Assembly (NCBI RefSeq): GCF_947507565.1
Contig: NC_089189.1
Span: 1,426,001 to 1,490,000 of the forward strand
Reading direction: 5' to 3'
Length of the DNA stretch: 64,000 nucleotides
Source of the DNA: Oscarella lobularis
Taxonomy: Eukaryota > Porifera > Homoscleromorpha > Homosclerophorida > Oscarellidae
Shown: piece by piece, positions 42,063 to 52,726 of the stretch
Position numbering within the stretch: position 1 is the stretch's first letter
Layout: each line of letters opens with the position of its first letter
Translations under genes and position numbers: made by a program
Notes under the pieces: model-generated
The model's database searches: none
Seen by the model: the letters and a program-made list of their open reading frames with translations, nothing else
What the model was told of the DNA's origin: nothing

Positions 42063-43075
42063 CTAAATAAGTACGTCAGACAAAGAAACGATGTGACGAC
42101 GATTCTCTCCTTCTCGTACGAATTTTCCTTTCACCAATCTCTTCTTGGAAAGGAATCCGGCGCTTTGAAGTTGATCGATGACCCTTCTCAGAACTTGAAG
42201 GCATTCTCCGCTTGAAGGACGATCTCTCACTCTGCCTCGCCCCGCGATCATTCTTGAGCAGATAGTGTGCAACTCATCTCGATTCATTAAGCGCCTAAGC
42301 TGATTGCTCCTCTCTTCGGGGATTGGCGTCACACCAGTGAATATTTCTATTAGCGAAACACCCAGACTGTACACGTCACTAGGCAATGAACTGCGTTGTG
42401 ACGTAGGTGGCAATCTTTCAGGAGCAACGTATAGAGCACTCATAGGGCCAGAAGATAGAGAGCTATCCAAGAGATGAGCAGATCCCAAATCAGCGACTTT
42501 GACTCTCATATCCCTCGTCACTAAGACGTTCGTTGGACGAATATCGCCGTGAACGTAGGGACGGAGAGGGAGCTCGTGGAGATACGTAATAGCAGACGTC
42601 ATTTCAACTGCAATAGAGAGCTGCTCGTAAGTAGAGAGATAGGAGTCGGACGTGTGTGCAGCGTTAATCACTTCGCTGACCGATCCCTCGAGTAATTCGG
42701 AGACGATTTGAAAAGGTAGGCCCGGTCTCATTATTGCGCCGCACACTCGCACGATGTTGGGGTGATGGAGTCGACTGGCCGTGAGAACTTCTCTTCGAAA
42801 TAGAGGAATCGTTCCCTCGGTCGTGATGAGTTCGTGGAATTTCTTCACAGCCACGTCCATGCCGTGCCAATGACCAATAAGAACGTCTTCAATTAAATAT
42901 TCTGTTATTCGAAAATTGGTAATTTGACAATTTTACCTGCGTATGCTCCGGTTCCAAGCTTTTGAGTGAGCTGAATTTGTTGTGGATTAAGAAGCGTTGA
43001 ATGACGTTTCGATGTCTGAACGAAAGAAATTTTCACGATCTCAGCCGACGTTGTTTCACAGAAACTAAAATTCAT
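42063..43075 (-). CDS. Truncated TKL-like kinase without kelch domain (copy 2)
   Basis: Two exons: 43075-42937 (starts MNFSFCETTSAEIVK) and 42886-42063, giving 320 residues with an open frame. Exon 1 joins sequence homologous to the leader of copy 1 (upstream of its kelch start) directly to the exon encoding PQQIQLTQKLGTGAYA. The kelch and coiled-coil parts are gone. The junction lies at a shared TTAAT (about 42985). The kinase exon is intact with VAVKKF, HGDIRPTNVLV, ADLG, APER and DVYSLGVSL. Whether exon 1 is really translated from this ATG is inference; if so, this is a new stand-alone kinase born by deletion. Confidence 0.65.
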
Positions 43076-43204
43076 TCCAATCACCTGAGGAAGGAGGTTT
43101 AAAGCCGCACCTACTTTGTTTATTTCTATTCGGAGTGAAGGAACGCCGAGGATGATCTCAATGAAAGTGAATCCCCGTATAATCGACTTTCCTTGTTCAG
43201 CTAC

Positions 43205-43745
43205 ATCTCGACTTTAATAGTATTATTGATTGTTCTTTTAGATGAATCCTCTCTAGTATCTCTTGACAGATTGTCTTGGTACTGAATCTATAGGATTTCT
43301 AATGATGCTCTACGGAGCTGTCAACTCTTTGTCTGAGTTTCTCTGCGGAAAGATTGCTGTCTACATTGGATGATTCTATCTGCTCTTAATTGCTTTTGCT
43401 ATGACCTTTGCGCTCATAATTTTTCTTATTGTGTGGCAGCCAACTGCTAACGTAGCAGTATACCTGCCCTCTGGGCAATATCGGATGCTATTGCTTCTAC
43501 TCAAGAAGACTGTAGGCTAACATACAATCATCATTTCAATGTTATTTGAGGCTTATAATTTTGCCTTTAGCTTCTTTTGGAATCTTGTTTACTGATAGAA
43601 AAGAGGCAGCATTTGGAAGCTATTTGTTCTGGCGTAGCATCGGATTTTCTGTTTCTTTTGCTTACAGCGGCGCTCTCAGCCACAGAATGCCTGTGAAGTT
43701 GGGCATTCTCGTGTCTTGGATACGCAACTCTCGAGGCAAGTGAAA
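43205..43745 (+). pseudogene. UNC93-like fragment (duplicate)
   Basis: 43214-43563 is nearly identical to 53632-53982 and encodes part of an UNC93-type 12-TM protein (GFLMMLYGAVNSLSEFLCGK, then IIFLIVWQPTANVAVYLP) with stop codons inside. It then extends with a further UNC93-like exon, FTDRKEAAFGSYLFWRS and SFAYSGALSHRMPVKLGI, that is absent from the other copy. No intact frame spans it. Confidence 0.65.
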
Positions 43746-43879
43746 GACAAAAGAAAAAAAAGAAAACTCTTCTTGATAACAAGACAGTTGTACAGTGACA
43801 AATTCATATTATTCTGGTCTAATCGATTCATGGTTTGGTTTAATTAAATGCTTCTTTAGAATTCAATACAATTTAAACG

Positions 43880-44870
43880 TCTTATGCGTGAGAATTATGT
43901 CTTCGTCTTTCCAGAAGCAACTTCAAAGGTTATCAGTGCGAGAGAAGCAGACGTCAACGTCCACAAAAGAACAGTTTTATTTTTATGGGCTCCACGATTT
44001 AGAGGAATATATGAAACGATAGGAAAATGACTACCAGGAAAACGTATATTCTCTATTTAATCTAGATTACCTGTCAATCCTTTGAGAACGGTCTAAGGCA
44101 CGTGGCGACTGCTAGCTAACGTCCGAGGGAGGGGAGCTACAACCTACTAATCTCTGCACAGCCATAACCTACTAGCAGCCGCCAACTAAACCCTAATGCA
44201 AGGCAAGGACCCGTGTACACTATCTTAGTTATGCAATGAGCCATGGTACGTTCTCAACTACATGCACTACAACCGACTGATGTCCCTTCTATACTTTTTG
44301 CCTCGTACATAGCATAGGAGAGTTTCATGCATGCTATGCCAACTAAGCCATCGCATGAGCCCCAATTCGCCCTCGATTAGACTGTCAGAAATCAAACCCT
44401 AGTATTTAGACTTGGTCAGAAATCAGTCTATGCCCAAAACGAGGCCAGTGGCACAGCACGCTGTCAATCTCTCTATGTACGATGCAAAGAGGCCCCAGAA
44501 CCCTAAGTAAGAGAAATAGGTAGTCACGCATAATATACGAAGTAGTGGTCTCTACCTTGTTGAAGCGCGTGACGCATAGTTGAAGCGAGAAGAGTGCACG
44601 ATGGAGAGTGGGGGCCCCCAAATAAAACGTCGTCAGGATGCCGTAGAAATCTTCAATTTGAACTGTATTAAGTAAGCGCGGCAGCGATAGACAAGGGAGC
44701 GGATGCAAGTCGCGGCGATGAGGAAGGGGCGGAGCTGTTTCCGAAAGAAAGCGATCGTTCGCCTTCAAGCGACCGGCCCCATCATTCGCAAAGACAGAAC
44801 TTGTCTAAAGACCAGAAAAGGCGCTTCGAATGCTTGTACCTATTTTAAGAAGCGTACGTACGTGCTGCAT
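43880..44870 (-). repeat. R repeat, copy B
   Basis: Inverted relative to copy A; shares its middle and outer part up to the ...CATTCGAAGC end, without a kinase next to it on the left. Ends at the minisatellite that begins at 44884. Confidence 0.7.
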
Positions 44871-44883
44871 AACCTAAAACTGA

Positions 44884-45205
44884 TGCCCGATTCCTAATCC
44901 CGATTCCTAATCCCGATTCCTAATCCCGATTCCTAGTCCCCATTCCTAATCCCGATTCCTAATCCCGATTCCTAGTCGCGATTCCTAATCCCGATTCCTA
45001 ATCCCGATTCCTAGTCCCGATTCCTAATCCCGATTCCTAGTCCCGATTCCTAATCCCAAATCCTGATCACTAATCCCAATTCCTAATCCCGATTCCTAAT
45101 CCCGATTCCTAATCCCGATTCCTAATCCCGATTCCTAATCCCGATTCCTAATCCCGATTCCTAATCCCAAATCCTGATCACTAATCCTGATTCCTAATCC
45201 CAAAT
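44884..45205. repeat. 13-bp minisatellite (CCCGATTCCTAAT)n
   Basis: About 24 units of CCCGATTCCTAAT with variants (CTAGTCCCGATT, CCCAAATCCTGATCACTAAT), about 320 bases. It ends at CATTTTGACACTGTTGTAGC, which also borders the (CATT)n array at 52.1 kb. Confidence 0.9.
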
Positions 45206-45231
45206 CATTTTGACACTGTTGTAGCGCCATA

Positions 45232-47773
45232 TTTCCTGAGCCTCGATCTGAGCACGAGAGTGCGTTGATCGGGAATGAATTGCATCTCTTCGGTGGAAGA
45301 AAGGAGAAGAACCACTTTTTCCCCCGCAACGAAATTTGGACTTGTAACATCCAAGAAGAGAAGAAATGGATCCGTCGTTTAGCCGAAGGAAAGAATATTC
45401 CTCCTCGTTGCGTCGGAGCACGATGCGTGGTCATCAATGGAATCGTGTATTCGTACGGGGAATGAAGGAAGGCGGGGGTCTTCTGGGAGAGGTGTTTGGT
45501 TTGGATCCGAAGAAAATGAAATGGATCCAAGTAGCCACGCCCATCCATAGAAAGAAACCATGGCAGCGCTTCTGCTGCTGTTTGTTGGCCATTGGAGGAA
45601 GAATGATCATGTTTGGGATCGAGGATTACTCCATGGAGAGTACAATGGTAATTCATTAGATGACGCATTTGTGATTGATTTGAGAGAAAAGGTAAATCAT
45701 AAATATGTTGGGCAACAATTAATGAATTGTAATATAAATGGATTAGCATGAATTTCCTTCCAAAACCGTGCTCTCGACATTCTCACAGAATACGTCAATT
45801 AATGAAAAGAGGATTCGAAAGAAAGAATTGCTTTCTAATGATCGGCGGTTATCCAAAAGAAATTTCAGACAGCGGATATATATTTGATATTGATGAGCAA
45901 AAGTCACACAAGGTACATCACATTAATTTGATTGCAATCAATAATTATATAAATGAAGATTGACATGACCCCGGATGTGGCACCAATTTGGGACCACCCT
46001 TCACTGTGTAGCCAATCAAGACGGCTCTGCTCATCTCATTATTTCGGGCGGTCATGACGACAATAGAGAATGCCAGCTGTTGATGAAAATTTTTACACTT
46101 GGTAATTAGAATCAATTTGTGATTCAATAACCAATTCATTGAATAGGTCCTTCAAACGAATCTTACACGAAAATTGAATCTCTTCTTCTCGCAAAATCTA
46201 CGTCAATTTCAGATGATCGACTTAGCATCCGGGACGTTGACCAACAAATGGAAAGAATGCGGTATATAAGTTGTTTTGCATGAACATAGATTTCATTATA
46301 AAACTAATGTGGTTCATTTTTGATAGAGAACAATGCGAAACTCTTCAAGCTGGAAAGTACGACTTTGCTAATTGCATATCTACATTTCTTATGCGATTTA
46401 TATGAAGCTCTGAACTGACTGCTCGTTGCCGTGATCTTCAAAGGCAAATTCTACAACAAAGGTGACTTTTCAACACAAAGATGTCATTCTAAATAATGAC
46501 TTCAGACACGCCATGGAAGAAGAGAACAGAAGACATGAAGCAGAAAAGTGCTTCTTACTCTTTCGTCATGAGAGATTAGCCTCTGAAATATTTTCGTGTG
46601 ATTTAGAAATGAAATAAGGACGCAGCTTCAAGCACGATACCAAGCTGTTGAGACGGAAAGGTAAAAACGACATCACACTATTATATTTCATAATTTAATC
46701 AATACCCTTTTACTTTTTCCCTTTAGAAACGACATCAGAAGGCAGCTTCATGCTGAACGTCAATCGTTTCAATGTCAACGTCAGGCTCTTCAAGACTCAC
46801 TTGAAGAATCGCAACAAAATCTCGACCAATTCGTTCAAGTTCTAACCATTAATCCACAACAAATTCAGCTCACTCAGCAAAAGCTTGGAACCGGAGCATA
46901 CGCAGGTAAAATTGTCAAATTACCAATTTTCGAATAACAGAAATATTTATATTCAAGACGTGCTTATTGGTCATTGGCACGGCTTGGACGTGGCTGTGAA
47001 GAAATTCCACGAACTCATCACGACCGAGGGAACGATTCCTCTATTTCGAAGAGAAGTTCTCACGGCCAGTCGACTCCATCACCCCAACATCGTGCGAGTG
47101 TGCGGCGCAATAATGAGACCGGGCCTACCTTTTCAAATCGTCTCCGAATTACTCGAGGGATCGGTCAGCGAAGTGATTAACGCTGCACACACGTCCGACT
47201 CCTATCTCTCTACTTACGAGCAGCTCTCTATTGCAGTTGAAACGACGTCTGCTATTACGTATCTCCACTCTCCGTCCCTACGTTCACGGCGATATTCGTC
47301 CAACGAACGTCTTAGTGACGAGGGATATGAGAGTCAAAGTCGCTGATTTGGGATCTGCTCATCTCTTGGATAGCTCTCTATCTTCTGGCCCTATGAGTGC
47401 TCTATACGTTGCTCCTGAAAGATTGCCACCTACGTCACAACGCAGTTCATTGCCTAGTGACGTGTACAGTCTGGGCGTTTCGCTAATAGAAATATTCACT
47501 GGTGTGACGCCAATCCCCGAAGAGAGGAGCAATCAGCTTAGGCGCTTAATGAATCGAGATGAGTTGCACACTATCTGCTCAAGAATGATCGCGGGGCGAG
47601 GCAGAGTGAGAGATCGTCCTTCAAGCGGAGAATGCCTTCAAGTTCTGAGAAGGGTCATCGATCAACTTCAAAGCGCCGGATTCCTTTCCAAGAAGAGATT
47701 GGTGAAAGGAAAATTCGTACGAGAAGGAGAGAATCGTCGTCACATCGTTTCTTTGTCTGACGTACTTATTTAG
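45232..47773 (+). pseudogene. Kelch/coiled-coil/kinase, broken copy 3
   Basis: Homologue of copy 1 in opposite orientation with introns retained. The kelch part begins only at FPEPRSEHES (45233), without its start codon, and is frameshifted after VYSYGE (about 45463). Coiled-coil exons follow (46600-46905). The kinase part (46957-47773) is nearly identical to copy 2 but has lost the 8 bases GAGCTCCC after TATCTCCAC (about 47267), which shifts the frame before HGDIRP. The remainder (RPYVHGDIRPTNV to SLSDVLI) is intact in the other frame. No full product is possible. Confidence 0.8.
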
Positions 47774-47779
47774 ATTTTT

Positions 47780-49270
47780 TGTATGAACTTTTTTATCCAT
47801 TTGTTCTTATACTTACAATGTGTTTGTGATGTCAACTTATGACTTTATTATTAATGGTGGTGACGTGCATTGAAAGAGACAATTTATTGTAAGTGAAAAC
47901 GCGAGGCTGAGTAGAGAGAGTGGACGATTTCGTGATCCACAGAAGAGAAGCTATACAAGCTGATAGACCACTGGAACCACTAGACTGATAAACTGTTGGT
48001 GAAGAAGAGCATTGAAAATACTGAAACGGCTCATAGCTAGGCATGAACCCCAAGAATATCTGTAAGAACGGATCCAATATTCGACGGTGAAACTCCTCCG
48101 TGCGGACGGTTATCGATTTAACCCTATAGAATTTAATTAAACGTCTTATGCGTCAGAGTTACGTCTTCGTCTTTCCAGAAGCACTTTCAAAGGTTATCAG
48201 TGCAAGAGAAGCAAACGTCAACGTCCACAAGAAGACAGTTTCATTCTAAGGGCTGCACGTTTAGAGGAATAGATGAAACGGTAGGAAAAAGACTACCAGG
48301 AAAACCTATATTTTCTATTTAATCTAGATTACCTGCCAATCCTTTGAGAAATGGTCTAAAGCACGTGGCGGCTGCTAGCTAACGTCTGAGGGAGGGGAGC
48401 TACAACCTACTAATCTCAACACCGCCCTACCCTACTAGCAGCCGCCGACTAAACCCTAATGCAAGGCGCAGGGACCCGCGTACACCATCGTAGTTATATG
48501 CAGTGAGCACTTATACGTTCTCAACTGAACTACAAGCGACTGCTGTCCCTTCTATACTCTTTGCTTCGTACATAACATAGGAGAGTTTCATGCATGTTAT
48601 GCCACTAAGTCATCGCATGAGCCCCAAACCTATTAGACTGTCAGAAATCAACCCTAGTGTTTAGATGTGGTCGAAAATCAGTCTATGCCCAAAACGAGGC
48701 CAGTGGCACAGCACGCAGTCAATCTCTCTATGTACGATACAAAGAGACCTTGGACCCCTAAGGCACACCTACACCACTGGGGACCCCCAAAGGAATGAGG
48801 CAAACCTTATGATCCATTCATTCTTTGTTCCGCCAAGACATCGACGTAGAACCTAGAAACTAGTCACGCATAATATACAAAGTAGTGTTCACTACCTTGT
48901 TGAAGTGCCTGACGCATGGGGGCCCCCCAAATAAAACGTCGTCGGGATGCCGTAGAAATCTTCAATAGAAACTGTATTAGAGTAAGCGTGGCAGCGATAG
49001 ACGCGCGATTGCTTACCAGGGAGCGGATGCGAGGACGAGGAAGGGGCGGAGCTGTTTCCAAAGAAAGCGATCGTTCGCCTTCAAGCGACCGGCCCCGCGC
49101 CTCTGAGAAGCATCATTCGCAAAGACAGAACGTGTCATAAGACCAGAAAGGGCGGTTCGAATGTTCGTACCTATATATATATGTCCGTTCTTTTTCCTCT
49201 ACTTCGGTTCGGCGAATTAGATTTCCGCCTGCCAACTGTACGACGACTCGTCGGAAGGAAAGACAAAGGA
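47780..49270 (-). repeat. R repeat, copy C
   Basis: Inverted homologue of copy A over its full length, including the region next to the kinase 3' end and the far end with CCTCTACTTCGGTTCGGCGA. No gene is called inside. Confidence 0.75.
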
Positions 49271-49926
49271 CGTCGCTGTTATTCCACGAGATTGAGTGTG
49301 TTCAAGTACACGAATTAACTTCAGCTATATGAAATGTACACAGCAAAGAAAGGCTCCTGCATAAAACTGCTCGTAAACGATCTACTTCCTTTTTAAATTA
49401 TCCAGTGATAAAAACTCAAAGTTCATTTGCAGACCACTTGAGCCAATCAGTAATCATCACAACATTAATTTTAATGCACAAAACGCTTATCAAGCTTATC
49501 CACATCAGCGGATGACTCCATCTGAAGAGGCCGCTGAAGAGGATGACCCATGAGAAGGCTCATCGCGTTGAACAGCCTAACGGCATTACTCTGACAACTC
49601 GTCTCGAGAATATAGTTCCGTGACGATTAATTAATTAATTAAATTAAACAAACACTTATTTTGAATTGTTCTATATAAATGCCTAATTAAAAATTGATTC
49701 CTGAGTGCCTATTTGTTTAAACACTACTTAGGCTGTCTTATAGAGCCCATTCACTGTTCAAAAACCAAGGTACAGTAGTCTGTTAGAACATTAGCGGGTC
49801 ACTCATTGCTCTCTACCGTCATGCAATATGGCAAAGGCATGGATTAACTTTATAAAAGACTCTACTGTATTCGATTATAATAACAGAGCGTATTTCTGTT
49901 TACTTATGAGCCCCATTCTGCTTACC
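49271..49926. other. Spacer, no gene seen
   Basis: AT-rich. I looked on the minus strand for the missing C-terminal exons of the BABAM1-like gene and did not find a convincing one. Confidence 0.35.
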
Positions 49927-50999
49927 TCGCACTCCGGATTCTGCGTTGGCGGTTGATGAATGTAGAGAATGTCGAAGAAGAAGTAGGGCGCCGCAAAGAG
50001 ATACGCGTTCCCGTTCGACAACTTCGGATGGCAGCGCGCGAGCGCGTGTAAATCGGAATGAGACGAACGACGTACGGAGGAGGAAGACTAGGATCGGAAA
50101 CGTCCGGCAGGGAAACAGATACAAAAGGACGATTATGGACGCAGAGAGAAACGTACACAGTTTCCATTAGAGAAGACATATCTAAAAAACGAATCAGCCT
50201 CACGAAAAGAAATCAAACAAAAGATAGTAACGGCATTCGCTTACCAAATACATCGGCAGGGGATTCGTGGGATGGTTTGAGACCTTGCAAGCAATCGCAA
50301 AGTACAGTACGAGAGCATTAGACGTGAAATCGCATTTCTAAAGGAGACGTATGTAAACGTAACCACTGAGAGGAGGAGTCATTTTGAAGCACTGCTAGGT
50401 AGTCTACAAATAATTTAACTTTTTCTTGGGAGGGGGGGGGGGGGGGGGTATTGCTTCCAGGATAGATATTATACCTATCCTTTACAGACTTTCTTCCTAC
50501 ACTGAAAAATTCTGACATTGATTCGCACAAACGTACATGAACGATGCACTGCTACATTAAAACTAAACCGGCTAACCTTTTTCGCTTTATTCGTCAACGA
50601 GACAATCGCATACTCGTGAGTCGGATTAATCTTCGCTTTCGTGTTTACAAACGTATCGATAGCCATTTTGCAGAGCATCAACGTCGTACGAGATTCACTT
50701 TAATTAAATTCGTTAAAGTTAATTTTTTTAAATTGATTTTTCAGCTCGACCTTGATTGCGATCGAAACGTTCGCGAGAGCGACTCTCGCGACACGTCGAG
50801 AGCAAAAATCTAAAAGTAAAAAATTGAGCTAACTAACTATTATTCCCCAGAATCGATTTCTTACGATTTTCTCCTTGCAGTCGACTTTCGGGATGACGCG
50901 ATGAATTCGGCTCACTTCCACGTCCACGTCGTCGATTTCCATATTTTCGTGCTCTTTCGATGCCGTTTGGCCGTCGTCTGAGCTCGAATCGCGTTGCAT
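49927..50999 (-). pseudogene. BABAM1: BABAM1/MERIT40-like gene, 3' part damaged
   Basis: Minus-strand exons: 50999-50865 (MQRDSSSDDGQTASKEHENM to IPKVDCKEKI), 50809-50751 (IFALDVSRESLSRTF), 50697-50577 (LCKMAIDTFVNTKAKINPTH, EYAIVSLTNKAKK), one near 50290-50228 (LQGLKPSHESPADVF) and 50190-49927 (DMSSLMETV, PSLPPPYVVRLIPIYTRS, PYFFFDILYIHQPP). Order and motifs match MERIT40, the VWA-like scaffold of the BRCA1-A and BRISC deubiquitinase complexes. The first three exons splice cleanly in phase. Between YTRS and PYFFFD the frame changes at least once, and the final exons after ECE are not found, the R/kinase duplication lying beyond. It may be a recent pseudogene or a gene with an assembly error. 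The HECT-like fragment starts head to head about 110 bases away. Confidence 0.7.
50431..50448 (+). repeat. G18 homopolymer
   Basis: Eighteen consecutive G in an intron or spacer of the BABAM1-like gene; a potential G-quadruplex former. Confidence 0.9.
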
Positions 51000-51112
51000 T
51001 TTCTCGTTCCATTCTTTCTTCTTCCTCGCTCTCTGACGACTAAAGTGCGACAGCTACGACGCGTAAAATACTCAATGACATATTCTTCATAATAATTCAT
51101 GCTCCTTATGCA

Positions 51113-51861
51113 GGGCCGTCATTTTGCTATCATCGGCCGAATTTTAGCCGCAAGTTTAGCACACGAAGGAGCTGGTTTCGCTTTTTGTCAGACGCTGTTT
51201 ACGAATATGTGATTACTGGTGATGTCACTGACATTACGGTAACTCTTGATGACATTCCTGAAGCGGACGTCCAGCATCAACTGCGGGACGGCCTGAAGCT
51301 GATGAACGTCCTTTCCATCATGCAGTCTCATAAGGACATAATGAAGAAATATTTTGTTCACGACGAGGACTCAGCACTTACAGCAGGTGTGATTTTTTTG
51401 CTGGAAAGTTATTAGTGATTTTATGAAACTTTATTTAGAGGGCATCCTCAAAATGTTTGCAACAGTTGCCTTCACCGAGAAGGAGGAAGACGAAGAAAAA
51501 TGGCAGCAAGAGACAGACGCGTACATGCTGTTTCAAAGATTTCTAGACGACTGCGAAGGTATAAAAGAACATTTATTCTCCAATATTAAACTCTAAAATC
51601 GGGTTATCGTTTTTAGAGGGAAAGCACTACTGCAGCCTGTCCCATGTCCTGGCATTTTTCACCGGATCAAATGCAATTCCTCCTACTGGCTTTAGGCTGA
51701 AGCCCAAGTTGCATTTCAGTCATTCAGCAATTTTCCCACAGAGTTCAATATGCTTCCTAACGCTGACCTTGCCCGTTCAGAAAAAAGGTGAAGATGCGGA
51801 GGCATACGTCGAACGTTTAGTTCATGCCTTCGTCAACGTCACTCACCTTGGCCAAATTTGA
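51113..51861 (+). pseudogene. HECT-domain C-terminal fragment
   Basis: Exons: up to 51386, 51439-51558 and 51617-51861. The translation (GRILAASLAHEGAGFAF, SDAVYEYVITGDV, DIPEADVQHQLRDG, FQRFLDDCE, LAFFTGSNAIPPTGF, SSICFLTLTLPV) follows the C-lobe of HECT E3 ubiquitin ligases, with the Cys in the position of the catalytic Cys and the usual PP.GF before it. The last two introns are in phase and the stop is natural. A one-base loss in a T-run near 51190 breaks the first exon, and everything upstream of the HECT domain is missing, next to the BABAM1-like start. It is probably a truncated duplicate. Confidence 0.55.
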
Positions 51862-52095
51862 ATCAAACTTGTTAAACGTTTTTTGTCACTGCGCTGTGTT
51901 GCGTACATTGAAATCTTTTTGCGTTATTTCGAAATGACCAGGTTGTTCCTTTTAAAGGCTGTAATTGTGTTCGGATTTGAAAAACAGACCATTCTAAATC
52001 TGTCAGGGTTGTTGCTAATTAGGCATTAAAAGTCTGTGATTGTGTTCCGAATTGAAAAACATACTTTCAAAAATTTCAATAAAGACAACTTTCAG

Positions 52096-52184
52096 TTGCA
52101 TTCATTCATTCATTCATTCATTCATTCATTCATTCATTCATTCATTCATTCATTCATTCATTCATTCATTCATTCATTCATTCA
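52096..52184 (+). repeat. (CATT)n microsatellite
   Basis: About 22 perfect CATT units. It is followed directly by CATTTTGACCCTGTTGTAGC, nearly the same boundary as behind the 45-kb minisatellite. Confidence 0.95.
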
Positions 52185-52207
52185 TTTTGACCCTGTTGTA
52201 GCGCCAT

Positions 52208-52726
52208 AGCCTAAACGTTCTAAATTGCATTGAACGTTAGGCAAGTTTAGAAAAGAACTGAAATTCTGGAGAGAACGGAAGGCTTACGTTGATAGGATGT
52301 CCCGGACCTAGCGTCATAGAGTTGCTCTAAATTTAACCCTTGCACGTGCTCCAGAAACACCGCACGCGATCTTGAAGGCAGGGTAATTGTTGATACATAG
52401 ATCGCATTACGGACTGACAAAATCACCCATGCATACAAGAAGTGACCGGTGTTCCTAATATGGCATTGCTTTGATTACGAGACCTTTACGCGTTGCTATT
52501 CCTTAGTGTATAAAAATAGGTTGTGTGGATACCGTGTAATGTTCTACTGTATCTTCTCTGCCTACAAAACCCCTTCCCCTGAAACGCTGCGATCTTGAAT
52601 TCATGGAACAAATTAACACATAATAATGTTAATGGTAAACATTAGCTGCATGTGCACTTGCTTTTAGAAAGCTATAAGTACTGTACGAAAGAGCAAGAAA
52701 GCATCCTTGGACCGCCCAATCACGTG
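52208..52726. other. Spacer, no gene seen
   Basis: No motif recognised. Should contain the former promoter of the UNC93-like gene. Confidence 0.35.

Larger units (their letters stand above)
40500..49270. repeat. Large inverted duplication around the kinase copies
   Basis: Arm 1 (about 40500-42960: R copy A plus kinase copy 2) and arm 2 (about 46900-49270: kinase copy 3 plus R copy C) are inverted copies, near-identical over the kinase exon. The spacer of about 3.9 kb holds the UNC93 fragment, R copy B, a minisatellite and the kelch fragment. Coordinates of the outer ends are approximate. Confidence 0.75.

Noticed and set aside
44884-45205. CRISPR-like or telomere-like array
   Set aside because: Units are 13 bp head to tail without unique spacers, and the motif is not a telomeric hexamer; it is a minisatellite in a eukaryotic genome.
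52096-52184. Coding CATT repeat (Ser/Phe/Ile/His peptide)
   Set aside because: Pure tetranucleotide microsatellite with no flanking coding context.
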